A stretch of 64,000 bases of DNA from Flavobacterium aquiphilum (GCF_027111335.1 NZ_CP114288.1:2170001-2234000); one strand, 5' to 3'. Positions 8,744-20,254 are shown, counted from the first letter of the stretch. Program-made: numbers and translations. Notes: generated by a model from the sequence alone, not told the origin.

Positions 8744-9946
8744 ATGAAATTCGGAATCCTCAAAGAAAGAAAGAATCCACCAGATAGAAGAGTTGTTTTT
8801 TCACCAAATGAATTGGCCAAAATAAAACAGAAATATCATGATTGTACTGTAAAAGTTGAAAGTTCGGATACTCGTATTTTTTCCGATATTCAATACCAAA
8901 GTATGGGAATTGAAGTTGTCAATGACGTGAGTGATTGCGATGTTCTTTTTGGTGTAAAAGAAGTTCCTGTTGATAATTTGATTCCGAATAAAGCGTATTT
9001 CTTTTTTTCGCATACTATAAAGAAACAACCTCACAACAGAAAGCTATTGCAGGCTATTTTAGAGAAAAATATTGATCTTTATGATCATGAAACAATTGTG
9101 GATTCACATAATCACAGATTAATTGGTTTTGGCCGTTATGCTGGATTTGTTGGCACTTATAATGCTTTTCGTGCTTTTGGGATAAAATTCGAATTGTTTA
9201 AAATGCCAAAAGCCGAAACACTATCAGGCAAAGATGCATTAGTTACTCATTTGAAAAGATTGGTTTTGCCTCCTTTGAAAATAGTAGTAACTGGCACAGG
9301 AAAAGTAGGTGGTGGTGCAAAGGAAATTTTGGATGCTATGAAAATTAAAGAGGTTACTCCCGAAAATTATTTAAGCAAAAATTATACTCAGGCTGTCTAT
9401 ACCCAAATTGACGTTTTGGATTACAACAAAAGAAAAGACGGACAAGTTCTGGATTTTACCGATTTTCATAATAATCCATCCGAATATGTATCCGATTTTG
9501 AGCGATTCACGAAGGTTTCGGATATTTATATCACAGGTCATTTTCATGCCAATGAGGCTCCCGCAATTTTAACCCGCGAAATGCTTCAGGCCAGTGATTG
9601 CAAGATAAAAGTGGTGGCTGATATTTCCTGCGATGTTGACGGACCTATTGCTTGTACAGTACGTTCATCGACTATTGCAGAACCTCTATACGGTTATTTG
9701 CCAAGCGAAAATAAAGAAGTGGATGTTTTTCATCCTGCTGCAATTGTAGTCATGGCCGTTGATAATTTGCCTTGCGAGTTGCCAAAAGATGCCAGTGAAG
9801 GTTTTGGTGAAATGTTCTCAGAGCACGTTTTACCAGCTTTTTTCAACGGAGACAAAGATGGTATCCTCAAAAGAGCCAAAATTACCGAAAACGGAAAACT
9901 TACTGAGCGTTTTAGTTATTTACAGGATTATGTAGATGGAAAATGA
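8744..9946 (+). CDS. Saccharopine/alanine dehydrogenase-like NAD(P)-dependent oxidoreductase
   Basis: 400 residues starting MKFGILKERKNPPDRRV, which is the AlaDh/PNT N-terminal signature (KE...P.RRV). A Rossmann segment appears near residue 190 (IVVTGTGKVGGGAKEILDAM). Later motifs (VVADISCDVDGPIACT, YGYLPSENKEVDVFHPAAIVVMAVDNLP) resemble lysine-forming saccharopine dehydrogenases. The likely reaction is NAD(P)-linked oxidative deamination or the reverse in amino-acid metabolism; the exact substrate is not settled by sequence. Monocistronic, ending in a hairpin shared with fumC. Confidence 0.82.
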   Translation: MKFGILKERKNPPDRRVVFSPNELAKIKQKYHDCTVKVESSDTRIFSDIQYQSMGIEVVNDVSDCDVLFGVKEVPVDNLIPNKAYFFFSHTIKKQPHNRKLLQAILEKNIDLYDHETIVDSHNHRLIGFGRYAGFVGTYNAFRAFGIKFELFKMPKAETLSGKDALVTHLKRLVLPPLKIVVTGTGKVGGGAKEILDAMKIKEVTPENYLSKNYTQAVYTQIDVLDYNKRKDGQVLDFTDFHNNPSEYVSDFERFTKVSDIYITGHFHANEAPAILTREMLQASDCKIKVVADISCDVDGPIACTVRSSTIAEPLYGYLPSENKEVDVFHPAAIVVMAVDNLPCELPKDASEGFGEMFSEHVLPAFFNGDKDGILKRAKITENGKLTERFSYLQDYVDGK

Positions 9947-9961
9947 AAATAATTATTAATT

Positions 9962-10025
9962 GTTAATGGTTAATTATGAATGAAATTAACGTTGAATAAG
10001 TTTTAAAAAATAATTAACCATTAAC
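9962..10025. terminator. Bidirectional terminator between dehydrogenase and fumC
   Basis: Perfect 15-bp inverted repeat GTTAATGGTTAATTA (9962-9976) and TAATTAACCATTAAC (10011-10025) between convergent genes. The loop is long (34 nt) and AT-rich. Confidence 0.55.
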
Positions 10026-10032
10026 CATTAAT

Positions 10033-11418
10033 TTAAACCATATTCTCAGGTTTTACCCATTCGTCAAATTCTTCCGGAGTAACATATCCCAACCGTACGG
10101 CTTCCTCTTTTAGAGTGGTGCCGTTTTTGTGTGCGGTTTGAGCTATTTCTGCCGATTTATAATATCCGATTTTTGTATTCAAAGCAGTAACTAGCATCAG
10201 TGAATTGTTTACTAATTCCTCAATGCGTTTGAGGTTGGGCTCAATTCCCTGTGCGCAATGGATGTCAAATGAGTGACAGGCATCTCCCAATAATTCAGCT
10301 GATTGAAGGAAGTTGGCCGCCATCATCGGTTTGAAAACGTTTAATTCATATTGTCCTTGCATACCGCCAACAGTAATTGCCATATCATTACCAATTACTT
10401 GTGCACAAACCATAGTAAGAGCTTCACATTGTGTGGGGTTTACTTTTCCCGGCATGATGGAAGAGCCCGGTTCATTTTCGGGGATAAGGATTTCACCAAT
10501 TCCTGAGCGTGGCCCCGAAGCGAGCATGCGGATATCATTAGCTATTTTATTCAGAGAAACGGCCAGTTGCTTGATGGCACCGTGGGTTTCCACAATCGCA
10601 TCATGAGAAGCCAAAGCTTCAAATTTATTGGGAGCACTTACAAAAGGGTGTCCCGTGAAATGAGCAATATATTCGGCTACTCTTTTATCATAGCCTTTTG
10701 GAGTATTCAAGCCAGTACCAACTGCAGTTCCGCCCAAAGCGATTTCAGAAAGGTGTGGTAGCGTATTCTTTAGTGCTTTCAATCCATGATCCAATTGCGC
10801 CACATAGCCCGAAATTTCCTGACCCAAAGTTAGGGGAGTGGCATCCATTAAATGTGTACGGCCAATTTTAACCACCGATTGGAATTTAATTGCTTTTTTA
10901 TGGAGCGTGTCTTTTAATTTTTCGACATTAGGAATGGTATTTTCGACTACCAATTTATAGGCAGCAATATGCATAGCCGTTGGAAAAGTATCATTGGAAG
11001 ATTGTGATTTATTCACATCGTCATTGGCTTTAATAAATGGCTCGTCTTCTATAATACTTAGTTTTTTTAGTACTTGTGAACGATTGGCAATGACTTCATT
11101 GACATTCATATTGCTTTGGGTTCCCGAACCAGTTTGCCAGATCACAAGAGGAAATTCCTCTAAGAGTTGACCCGCCAATATTTCGTCACAAACCAAACCA
11201 ATATAATCCCGTTTCTCTACATTTAAAACACCCAATTCACAATTGGTATAGGCAGCAGCTTTTTTGAGATAAGCAAAGCCTTCAATAATTGCTTTTGGCA
11301 TCGATGCAGGTGGACCTATTTTGAAGTTATTTCGAGAACGTTCGGTTTGTGCTCCCCAATATCTATCAGCCGGAACCTGCACTTCGCCCATAGTGTCTTT
11401 TTCGATTCTAAAGTCCAT
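10033..11418 (-). CDS. fumC: Fumarate hydratase class II
   Basis: Converts fumarate and water to L-malate in the TCA cycle; cytoplasmic homotetramer. The signature [13 protein letters not shown] (about residues 317-329) carries the catalytic Ser of the fumarase/aspartase family, and [14 protein letters not shown] and [10 protein letters not shown] are the other two conserved regions. The frame is open 44 codons further to 11550, but that extension is unconserved, runs through the M16 gene's terminator hairpin, and family proteins start at [14 protein letters not shown] 11418 gives 461 residues, the usual length. Being iron-independent, this class is oxygen-stable. Confidence 0.95.
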   Translation of the reverse strand: MDFRIEKDTMGEVQVPADRYWGAQTERSRNNFKIGPPASMPKAIIEGFAYLKKAAAYTNCELGVLNVEKRDYIGLVCDEILAGQLLEEFPLVIWQTGSGTQSNMNVNEVIANRSQVLKKLSIIEDEPFIKANDDVNKSQSSNDTFPTAMHIAAYKLVVENTIPNVEKLKDTLHKKAIKFQSVVKIGRTHLMDATPLTLGQEISGYVAQLDHGLKALKNTLPHLSEIALGGTAVGTGLNTPKGYDKRVAEYIAHFTGHPFVSAPNKFEALASHDAIVETHGAIKQLAVSLNKIANDIRMLASGPRSGIGEILIPENEPGSSIMPGKVNPTQCEALTMVCAQVIGNDMAITVGGMQGQYELNVFKPMMAANFLQSAELLGDACHSFDIHCAQGIEPNLKRIEELVNNSLMLVTALNTKIGYYKSAEIAQTAHKNGTTLKEEAVRLGYVTPEEFDEWVKPENMV

Positions 11419-11517
11419 TTTTGTTTGTTTTATGTGTTTGAAAAACAATGATTTATTTGTGTTTTGTGTGATAAAGTTAGTTCTTTTTTTATTTATAAGA
11501 ATCAGTTCTTTCCATAA

Positions 11518-11547
11518 AAAAATGTATTGATTGCTCAATACATTTTT
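11518..11547 (-). terminator. Hairpin upstream of the M16 gene's end / fumC leader
   Basis: Perfect 13-bp stem AAAAATGTATTGA with TCAATACATTTTT and TTGC loop. It lies between fumC's ATG (11418) and the M16 stop (11568). On the minus strand it follows fumC's upstream region, so it may end upstream transcription before M16 or act in the fumC leader; its role is uncertain. Confidence 0.5.
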
Positions 11548-11567
11548 CACTATCAGTTCGGTTTAAA

Positions 11568-14279
11568 CTATTTTTTTACAAAATCTCCGGCATTAATAAT
11601 CACTAGTTTCTTAGGATCGAAATACTTAACCAAAACACTGTTTATTTTTTGAACATCCAAGTTTTTTACTTTGGTTTCAAAATCTTCATAGTCTTTAAAA
11701 GTCTTGCCCAAATCCATATTTTCTCTTAGTTCACGAACAATGAATTCATCAGTTCCAAGCATTGTTTGTCTGTTTTGCAACCAAGATTTTAATGAACTGT
11801 CAAATTCTTCCTTGGTGAAACCTTTGCTGATTGCTTTTTGAATTTCATCATTAAGGGCTGTTGTTAGTTTTTCCTTCATTGTAGGGTTGTAAAAGGCATA
11901 AACTCCCCAATTTCCTGTAGGGTCAATGGCATTAACTTGTATATATGAACCGGCTCCATAGCTCAATCCTTCAGTTTCACGTAAGCGTTGCGGAATTCTG
12001 GAAGAAAGGAATGATCCTCCACCCAATAATTCATTTGCCATTTCCAAGGCTGGGTAATCCGGATTTTTTTCACCAACGTTTAAATTTATTTTTCCAAATA
12101 AAACAGCATTTGCTTTGTCATTTATCTGAATGGTTTTTTCGCTTGATTTTACGTCAAAATATTGTGTCGGAATTCTTTTGTAGGCAACTTTTGAACTCCA
12201 GTTATCAAGAGTACTGCTCAAGAATTTTTTGATAACCTCTTTGTCAATTCCTCCAACAAATGACGCTATACTGTTAGATCCGCCATAAAAAGTATTGTAA
12301 AAGTTTTTAATGTCATCAATCGTAATCTTGTTCAAGGTTGCTAAACTTTCATCGATTGTTTCCGAGTAGTAAGGATGGGTTTTTGGATACAATGAGATTG
12401 TTTTTACCAATTCTTGACTGGCAACCGCCTGTGGCTCGTTTCTTTGTGATTCTAATCCGCTTTTGGTTTCCAATTTCAATTTTTCAAATTCAGCTGGATC
12501 AAAAGAAGGGTTTTTTAAAATATCTTGAACCAAGTTTAAAGCATTACTCAAATTAGCTTTATCGGTACTAATTCTCACATATAAACCATCTACAGTTGCT
12601 TGTGTGCTAAGGTTAATTTTATATTGGTCAAGTTGATCGTTGATGTCTTTTTTGCTTCTGGTTTTAGTACCTAATTTTAACATACTTGCTGTTAATTCTG
12701 CAATCATTGATTTTTGGCTCAATGATTTTTCATCTCCCATTCTTAACAATAGTCGTCCTTCGATTTTATTTCCTTTTGTAGGTTTTTCTAATAGAGCGTA
12801 TCTTCCTCCGGAGGTTAATTTTCCTTCTTCAGTAGATTTCATAATATTGGCAACACTAGCTTCAAAAGTACCTGTATTGACTTCCATTGCTTTTCCTTTA
12901 TAACCATTTACAAGAGCTGCAATATCTGGGGTGTCATTTACTTTTGTTCTTTCGCTTGTTTTTTCAGGAATGAAACGCCCCCAGGTTCTGTTACTTTGTA
13001 AATAGTATTTTTTGGCAGCATTTTGTATATCGGCAACTGTCAAAGCTTCGATATTGTCTCTGTTTATAAAAAACAAACGCCAATCACCAGCACCGATGAA
13101 TTCGGTCATAGCTACTGTAAGGTTAAGCGTTTTGTTATACGTGTTTTCAAATTGTTTTAATAGTTCGTTTTTAGCACGTTTTAAGTCTTCTTCTGTAAAA
13201 GTCATATTAGGAACATTGTTCATGGTTTCCAAAAAGGCTTTTTGAACGACATTGATATCTTTGTCTTTGGCAACATCACAACCAAAATAGCTGAATCCGG
13301 GATCTTTCATTGTCAGTGTATATCCGTAAACATTAGTTGATAATTTATTTTCTACCAATGCTTTATACAAAACTCCCGAAGGATTATTAGTTAAGATCGA
13401 AATCAAAGCATCGTTAGCAGCAAATTCTTTGTCAGAGTAGCTTGGAGTATGGTAGGCCATACCAATGTACTGAAGGTCACCATTTCTTTTGAGTTCGACA
13501 AAACGCTCACCGTCTTGAACTGGTTCGACCGTATATGTTTTTTCAATTTCAGTTTTTGATTTTGGAATTGGGGCAAAGTATTCTTTAATCCAGGAAAGGG
13601 TTTTTTTCTCATCAAATTTTCCTCCTACAATCAATGTGGCATTATTAGGTTGATAGTATTTTTGATAAAAAACTTTAAGACGGCTGGCTGGAACGCGTTC
13701 AATATCTTCTTTACTTCCTATGGTTGATTTTCCATAATTATGCCATAAATAAGCTGTAGAAAGGATACGATCATTTAATACTCCTGATGGATCATTTTCC
13801 CCCATTTCAAACTCATTTCGGACCACACTGAATTCCGTATTCAAATCGGTTTGAAGGATGGCCGAAGTCACCATTCTATCTGCTTCCATTTCAAGCGCCC
13901 ATTTTAAATTTTCATCAGTTGCAGGTAAAGCTTCGTAATAATTGGTGCGGTCATAGTAGGTTGTTCCGTTTGCTGTTGCACCTTTATCGGCAATTGTTTT
14001 TTTGATGTCTGTAAATTTTGAGGAACGCTTGAACATCATATGTTCCAGTAAGTGAGCCATACCCGATTCTCCATATCCTTCATGACGGGAACCTACGCCA
14101 TAAACAATATTTACAATTACGTTGGATTGCGCGGCATCTGGGATTAGCAAAATTTTCAGTCCATTTGGCAAGTTATATTCTTTTATTCCTTCAACTGAAG
14201 TGACAAAAGTAGGTTCTTGGGCAAATAGATTGATTACTAAAAAGAAAACAAATAACACAGAAAGAAATGGTTTTTTCAT
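11568..14279 (-). CDS. M16 family zinc metallopeptidase, two-module, exported
   Basis: 903 residues with a signal peptide (FLSVLFVFFLVINLFAQ). The inverted zinc motif HLLEH is at 76-80 in MAHLLEHMMFKRS; the distal glutamate is probably in the VRNEFEMGEND stretch (about 155-165). The second half (about 470-903) repeats the M16 fold without HxxEH, as is normal for pitrilysin/PqqL-type proteins in which two modules form the chamber. It contains the RLRETEGLSYGAGSY motif of the C-terminal half. Likely periplasmic degradation of peptides. Translation starts right after a TATAATTT-rich leader; no partner gene is linked. Confidence 0.9.
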   Translation of the reverse strand: MKKPFLSVLFVFFLVINLFAQEPTFVTSVEGIKEYNLPNGLKILLIPDAAQSNVIVNIVYGVGSRHEGYGESGMAHLLEHMMFKRSSKFTDIKKTIADKGATANGTTYYDRTNYYEALPATDENLKWALEMEADRMVTSAILQTDLNTEFSVVRNEFEMGENDPSGVLNDRILSTAYLWHNYGKSTIGSKEDIERVPASRLKVFYQKYYQPNNATLIVGGKFDEKKTLSWIKEYFAPIPKSKTEIEKTYTVEPVQDGERFVELKRNGDLQYIGMAYHTPSYSDKEFAANDALISILTNNPSGVLYKALVENKLSTNVYGYTLTMKDPGFSYFGCDVAKDKDINVVQKAFLETMNNVPNMTFTEEDLKRAKNELLKQFENTYNKTLNLTVAMTEFIGAGDWRLFFINRDNIEALTVADIQNAAKKYYLQSNRTWGRFIPEKTSERTKVNDTPDIAALVNGYKGKAMEVNTGTFEASVANIMKSTEEGKLTSGGRYALLEKPTKGNKIEGRLLLRMGDEKSLSQKSMIAELTASMLKLGTKTRSKKDINDQLDQYKINLSTQATVDGLYVRISTDKANLSNALNLVQDILKNPSFDPAEFEKLKLETKSGLESQRNEPQAVASQELVKTISLYPKTHPYYSETIDESLATLNKITIDDIKNFYNTFYGGSNSIASFVGGIDKEVIKKFLSSTLDNWSSKVAYKRIPTQYFDVKSSEKTIQINDKANAVLFGKINLNVGEKNPDYPALEMANELLGGGSFLSSRIPQRLRETEGLSYGAGSYIQVNAIDPTGNWGVYAFYNPTMKEKLTTALNDEIQKAISKGFTKEEFDSSLKSWLQNRQTMLGTDEFIVRELRENMDLGKTFKDYEDFETKVKNLDVQKINSVLVKYFDPKKLVIINAGDFVKK

Positions 14280-14978
14280 AGTATCTTCAAATTTATTGTA
14301 AGTTTAATATTGTAAAATTATGGTTTTTTGTTAGAGTAAAATCATTTGTTTTGATAAATTTTACGCAGTATTATTTTTAACTAATTTAAGAAAGGATTTA
14401 TCTTGGAGATTACTAAGTAACTGTACTTTTTGATTGTCGAAAAATTAATAATATAAGAACGGATTTTTTGTGATTTATAGGAATTTAATCTCTTTTTTTG
14501 AGTAAGATCGTGAAAAGTGAATGATTTGCTAGGTTTTGTATTGTTTTATTTTTAAGTTGTTGTTTAATAGTTGTTTATTGTTAATTTGTCAAAATAAAAA
14601 AGGTTTTAATGTTTTATAAAACCATAAAATTTTATTAAATTTACTAGCATTAATAATTAAAATACGACAGAATTTAACAGTCGTATTTTAATCAATTTAA
14701 AAATTTAATACAAACAACCTACTCTTGTTTCAGTTACTTTTATTGAAGTTTGAACTACAATAAAATCGGTTCTATTAAGGGAAGATTCCTACTTACAGCT
14801 TCTCGTTATGGTGTCAAATGGTTGATAAAGCACTAAAAGTCATTTATGGACAGCCTCATTTTTAGTGTTAATAGACTTAAAAGCAGATTTTTTTATTCAA
14901 TTGAAAAGCATTAAAAAATGCTTTTTAACTAGAATTCTTGTACTCTAATGTCATTCTAACGTTAAAAAACGATAAGAG
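14280..14978. other. Long intergenic region with two hairpins
   Basis: About 700 bp with no convincing gene. An 11-bp inverted repeat (TAAAATACGAC at 14658, GTCGTATTTTA at 14680) and a 9-bp hairpin (AAAAGCATT at 14904, AATGCTTTT at 14917) followed by T5 stand upstream of the PEP synthase; the second could act as an attenuator. The region must hold the promoters for the divergent M16 and PEP synthase genes. Confidence 0.5.
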
Positions 14979-17407
14979 ATGTCAAAATACAATCATATAC
15001 TTTTCTTTAATCAAATTGATATAACACAAATAGGGAAAGTTGGTGGAAAAAACGCTTCACTTGGAGAAATGTATAACCAACTTACCCCCATGGGGGTTGC
15101 CATTCCCAACGGTTTTGCTCTTACAGCAAATGGATACCGTTTATTTATCAAAAAAAATAATTTAGTTAAACAACTTGACGAATTATTATTAAAATTAGAC
15201 AGAATAAATTACTCTAATCTTTCTGTCATTGGAGAACAAGCAAGAAACTTGATTTTATCGGCAGTAATTCCGGATGAAATTAAAGAAGAGTTAAACAAAG
15301 CTTACCAATTCCTTTGTGAACAATGCGGAAAAGACAATCTTGATGTAGCAGTACGTAGTAGTGCAACTGCAGAAGATTTGCCTACAGCAAGTTTTGCGGG
15401 GCAGATGCAATCCTTTTTAAATATCAGTGGGACAGAGCAATTGATGGCCGCCATGCACCGTTGTTTTGTTTCTTTATATACAGACAGAGCCATAAAATAT
15501 AGAATTGATATGGGTTTCGATAAATTCGACATCGCCATTTCGGTCGGAGTTCAACAAATGGTGCGCAGCGATAAAGCGTCTTCCGGTGTAGCGTTTACAA
15601 TTGACCCTGATTCTGGTTTCGAAAACACAATCATCATTAATGGCTCTTGGGGATTAGGTGAAAATATCGTGCAAGGTAGCATTACTCCGGATGAATGGAT
15701 GGTTTTAAACCTACTTTAGAAAAACAAAATTTAAACCCCATTTTAAAAAGAAATTGTGGCAGAAAAGAATTTACCATGATTTATTCGGATAATTCCGAAA
15801 AGCTAACAGTTGAAAATACGATTGTAAATACTGAAACTTCATTGGATAAACAAAACCAATTTACCCTAAACGATACTGAAGTGATTCAGCTTTCCCAATG
15901 GTGTAATAAAATAGAAAAGCATTATAAAAAAGCGATGGATATTGAGTGGGCCAAAGATGGATTTACCAATAAACTCTATATCGTTCAGGCGCGTCCGGAA
16001 ACGATTCATGGAAAAATAAATAAAAAAGTCCGGGAAGTTTATAAACTAAAAGAAAAAGGAAATCTTTTGGTAAAAGGAATTGCATTAGGAGACAAAATAA
16101 TTTCCGGTAAAGCGCGAATCCTAAATAGTCCACAAGAGGGGAACCTATTGCTGGACGGCGAAATTATAGTAACCGATTTGACAAATCCTGATTGGGATCC
16201 CATAATGAAAAAAGCTGCGGCAATTATTACCAATAAAGGTGGTCGTACAAGCCATGCCGCCATTGTCGCTAGGGAATTGGGAACTGTTGCGGTAGTTGGA
16301 TGTGGCAATGCCACTTCAATCATAAAAAATGGTCAGGAAATTACAGTTTCCTGTGCCGAAGGAAAAGAGGGGAACATTTATGATGGCTTTTTGAAATGGG
16401 AAGTGCGAGAGCAAGATTTTAGTAAACTTGAAATGCCAAAAACGGATCCTATGTTAATATTGGCCGATCCGGAAAGGGCTTTCGAGTTGAGTTACTATCC
16501 CAATCAAGGTGTTGGTCTCATGCGAATGGAGTTTGCTATTTCCAATACGATCAAAATTCATCCGCTGGCTTTGTGTGAACCAGAAAAAGTGGTTGATGAA
16601 AACGTTAATTCAACTATAAAAGAATTGATCAAAGATTATAATGATCCTAAAAAATATTTTGTGGATGAATTAGCCAAAGCGGTATCTATTGTGGCTGCTG
16701 CTTTCTATCCAAAGGATGTCATTGTAAGGATGAGTGATTTCAAAAGTAATGAATACCGAAACCTTATTGGCGGACAATATTTTGAACCCGATGAAGAAAA
16801 CCCAATGATCGGTTTTCGAGGAGCTTCCCGTTATTACAGTGATTTTTATCGAAAAGGATTTGCTTTAGAATGCGAAGCCATGAAAAAAGTGCGTAATGAA
16901 ATGGGCCTTACCAATGTGAAATTGATGATTCCTTTCTGCAGAACAGTTGAAGAAGGAAAAATGGTGTTGGCAGAAATGGAAAAAAATGGTTTGGTGCAAG
17001 GCGCCAATGATTTAGAGGTGTATGTTATGGTTGAAATTCCGAGTAATGTTTTGATGGCGGAGGAATTTGCAAAACTGTTTGATGGATTTTCTATTGGTTC
17101 CAATGATTTAACGCAACTGACTTTAGGTTTGGATCGGGATTCAGCGTTAGTGAGCTATTTGTTTAGCGAAGAAAATCCGGCGGTGAAATATTTGATAAAA
17201 CAAACTATTCTGGTAGCTAGAAAAATGGATATAAAAGTTGGACTTTGTGGTCAGGCACCTAGTGATATCCCCGCTTTTGCTAAGTTCTTGGTAGAGGAAG
17301 GAATCGACAGCATTTCATTTAATCCGGATGCGTTGATTAGGGGAATTGAAAATATTTTGGATGCCGAAAAAATGCCTCTTGATAAATCAAATGTTAGTAT
17401 AGCCTAA
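14979..17407 (+). pseudogene. ppsA: Phosphoenolpyruvate synthase split by a one-base frameshift
   Basis: Pyruvate, water dikinase makes PEP from pyruvate and ATP for gluconeogenesis. Codons from 14979 give the ATP-grasp domain (GKVGGKNASLGEM at the start, AVRSSATAEDLPTASFAGQ) and stop at 15719. The remainder runs from the 15695 frame to 17407 with the swivelling phosphohistidine domain (GGRTSHAAIVARELGT) and the PEP-binding TIM barrel (GLCGQAPSD with the acid-base Cys). Joining them needs one extra T in the TTTT at 15703-15706, giving DEWMVFKPTLEKQN, the normal family sequence, and about 808 residues. All catalytic motifs are intact. Either a recent mutation or a homopolymer error in the assembly; the latter is at least as likely. 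Confidence 0.9.
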
Positions 17408-17550
17408 TTTGATAGACAGTTTTGAGATGTACTTTTTGAGTTTTAGAGCACCTTCGTGAATCAATACGAGAGAATATATTTTAGGTAAGTTGTATTGGTG
17501 TATTTGCTTTTTTAGAAGAAATGAGGAATGAATTCGATAAAATTAAATGA

Positions 17551-20217
17551 ATGCCTTCTGTAAAAATAGATAAACGTCTTTTTTCCTTTGTCGAAGGAAC
17601 AACCATTCTAGAATTGTTGCAAAACAATGCTATTAAAATTCCTGCGTTATGTCAGGATAGACGAATTTCTCCCTCATCGGTTTGTCGTAGCTGTCTTGTA
17701 AAAATAAATGGTGATTCACATTGGCAGCCATCCTGTAGCACCTTGCTTTCCGAGGGTATGGTAATCGAAACGACTTCAAAGGAAATCGAGGATTACAGAA
17801 AAGAGATTCTTGGTATGATGGCTAAAAATTACCCGCAAGCAGCTCTAAAAGAATTTCCTGAAAAAGAGTTTCATTATTGGTTGAATCGCTACAGTATAAA
17901 AGGAGAATTATCGATTAGAGCCAAAAAAGTAAAGGACGTTTCTCATCCCTATATCCAAGTCGATGCCTCGCAATGTATTAAGTGCGAGCGATGCATCAGA
18001 ATATGTGAGGAATTGCAAGGGCAGTTTGTATGGCATATGTCAAAGAGAGGAGACCAGGAACAAATTGTCTCTGATTCCAATGGCTTATTTGGACAGAGTT
18101 CCTGCGTTAGTTGTGGTGCATGCGCAGACACTTGCCCAACGGGTGCTATCGAAGATAAGAATAGAATTTTGTATGGCATTCAGGAAAAAACGACTCGTTC
18201 TGTTTGTGCTTATTGTGGTGTTGGATGCGAGATAAATGTTGAAATCAAAAACGAAAAAATCATAGGGATTCATCCTGTTTTGGAATCTCCCGTTAGTAAG
18301 GGACATCTTTGTGTGAAAGGACGATATGCGTGGAATTATAATTATGTTGAAGATCGTATAAAGCATCCCATGATTCGAAAAAATGGAGAATGGGAAAAGG
18401 TTTCCTGGGACGAAGCTTTTACATTTTGTTCAGAGAAATTTAAAATGATTTCTACTGAGTTCGGTTCAGACAGTATTGGTATTATTGGTTCAGCCCGAGC
18501 GACAAACGAAGAAAATTACCTGATACAAAAATTTGCAAGAGCCGTTATCGGAACAAATAATGTAGAAAATTGCGCAAGGGTTTGCCATCAGCCTACTGCT
18601 AAAGCGATGAGTATGATGTTGGGAACCGGCGCCGCAACGAATTCGTATGATGATATTGAGAAAGCCAAAACAATTCTCGTTTCGGGAAGTAATACCACCA
18701 AAAGTCATCCTATAGTTGGGGCAAGAATCAAACAGGCCGTGTTGAATGGAACCAATTTGATTGTAATCGATCCTCGAAAAATTGAACTCTCAAAATATGC
18801 AAAATACCATTTGCAGTTAAAAGCAGGGACTAATATTCCGCTGTTTAATGCTATGGCAAATGTTATTGTAAATGAAGGATTGTTTGATGAAAAATATATA
18901 AAAAACCGGGTGGAAGGTTGGGAGGCCTTCAAAAAATTTATCAGTGCATGGACACCTGAGCGAGCTGTCAAAATATGTCAGGTTCCGGAACAGCTAATTC
19001 GGGATGCGGCTCGTTTATTTGCGACAGCGTCTCCATCAATGTGTTTTCACGGACTTGGATTAACGGAGCATACACAAGGAACCGAGTCGGTAATGGCTTT
19101 GGTAAATCTGGCGTTGATTACAGGAAATATGGGAAAACCCGGGTCTGGAATTAATCCCTTGCGAGGACAAAATAATGTACAAGGTGCGGCCGTAATGGGT
19201 TGCGAACCGGGTTCTTACACGGGACTTGTTTCCGTGACGAAAGAGAGAGAACGGTTCGAAAAACTTTGGAATACCAATTTGCCTGATAAAAAAGGGCTTA
19301 CGCTTCCTGAAATGATTGATACTGCGGCATTGGGTCATCTCAAGGCGATGTGGATTGTTGGTTTCGATGTGTATTTTACTATGCCCGATGCAAGTCATAC
19401 CGAAAAAGCGTTCAATAATCTGGATCTACTTATTGTGCAAGATATGTTTATGACCGAAACTGCAAAACGATTTGCCAATGTGTTTCTGCCTATTGCTTCT
19501 TCATTTGAAAAGGACGGCACTTTCATGAACTCCGAAAGAAGAATTCAAAGAATCAGAAAAGTGATTCCTGCTCCCGATAATGTAAAAACGGATTGGGAAA
19601 TTGTATGTGCATTGGCCGAGAAAATGAATAAAAAAGAGTTATTCAACTATACATCAGCCGAAGAAATTTGGAATGAAATAAGACAGGCATGGAAAGCAGT
19701 TTACGGAATTACCTATCAGCGAATGGAAAACGACGGTTTGCAATGGCCTTGTCCTGACGAAAATCATCTCGGTACCAAAATTCTTCATGAAAAAAACTTC
19801 CCAATTGGGGATAAGGCAAATCTTGCCGAAGTGGATTTTGTTCCTACACTTGAGCAAACCTCAGGATTATATCCTTTTATCCTGGTTACGGGAAGGGAAT
19901 TGTACCATTTTAATTCAGGGACAATGACTTATAGAACAGCCAATAAAGACATTAATCCTTCCGATTTTCTTCACATTCATCCCGAAGATGCCATTTGCAT
20001 AAAAATAAAAGAAGGGAATAAGGCTAAAATTTTAAGCAAATATGGAACAGCATTTTTGAAAGTTAAAATTGATGACAGTGTTCGAAAAGGGGAATGCTTT
20101 GCGACTTTCAATAATTCAGAAGTGTTTATAAATAAAATAACAGGATCTTTTAGGGATAATTATGTACAAACGCCTGAATATAAGGTAACGGCTGTAAGGA
20201 TAGAAAAAATAAAGTAG
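17551..20217 (+). CDS. fdhA: Formate dehydrogenase alpha subunit, molybdopterin type
   Basis: 888 residues. An N-terminal [2Fe-2S] domain has C34, C45, C48 and C62. Two ferredoxin-like clusters follow (CIKCERCIRIC and CVSCGACADTC), then the [4Fe-4S] motif CAYCGVGC and the molybdopterin domain. The metal-binding residue is Cys (NCARVCHQPT), not selenocysteine, and the following His is conserved. The C-terminal cofactor domain begins near ILVTGRELYHFNSGTMT. This architecture matches the catalytic subunit of soluble NAD-linked formate dehydrogenases, though no FdsB/FdsG (NADH) subunits are adjacent. Formate oxidation to CO2 is inferred. No molybdenum-cofactor genes are in the window. The upstream gene is PEP synthase, 143 bp away. 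Confidence 0.88.
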   Translation: MPSVKIDKRLFSFVEGTTILELLQNNAIKIPALCQDRRISPSSVCRSCLVKINGDSHWQPSCSTLLSEGMVIETTSKEIEDYRKEILGMMAKNYPQAALKEFPEKEFHYWLNRYSIKGELSIRAKKVKDVSHPYIQVDASQCIKCERCIRICEELQGQFVWHMSKRGDQEQIVSDSNGLFGQSSCVSCGACADTCPTGAIEDKNRILYGIQEKTTRSVCAYCGVGCEINVEIKNEKIIGIHPVLESPVSKGHLCVKGRYAWNYNYVEDRIKHPMIRKNGEWEKVSWDEAFTFCSEKFKMISTEFGSDSIGIIGSARATNEENYLIQKFARAVIGTNNVENCARVCHQPTAKAMSMMLGTGAATNSYDDIEKAKTILVSGSNTTKSHPIVGARIKQAVLNGTNLIVIDPRKIELSKYAKYHLQLKAGTNIPLFNAMANVIVNEGLFDEKYIKNRVEGWEAFKKFISAWTPERAVKICQVPEQLIRDAARLFATASPSMCFHGLGLTEHTQGTESVMALVNLALITGNMGKPGSGINPLRGQNNVQGAAVMGCEPGSYTGLVSVTKERERFEKLWNTNLPDKKGLTLPEMIDTAALGHLKAMWIVGFDVYFTMPDASHTEKAFNNLDLLIVQDMFMTETAKRFANVFLPIASSFEKDGTFMNSERRIQRIRKVIPAPDNVKTDWEIVCALAEKMNKKELFNYTSAEEIWNEIRQAWKAVYGITYQRMENDGLQWPCPDENHLGTKILHEKNFPIGDKANLAEVDFVPTLEQTSGLYPFILVTGRELYHFNSGTMTYRTANKDINPSDFLHIHPEDAICIKIKEGNKAKILSKYGTAFLKVKIDDSVRKGECFATFNNSEVFINKITGSFRDNYVQTPEYKVTAVRIEKIK

Positions 20218-20254
20218 CATTTTCATGGTTTGGTTTCATTTTTAAAAATATTAT

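Noticed and set aside
11419..11550. N-terminal extension of fumarase
   Set aside because: Not conserved and crosses a hairpin; normal start is MDFRIEKD.
18085..19857. Minus-strand ORFs within formate dehydrogenase
   Set aside because: Antisense shadows of a clear coding gene.
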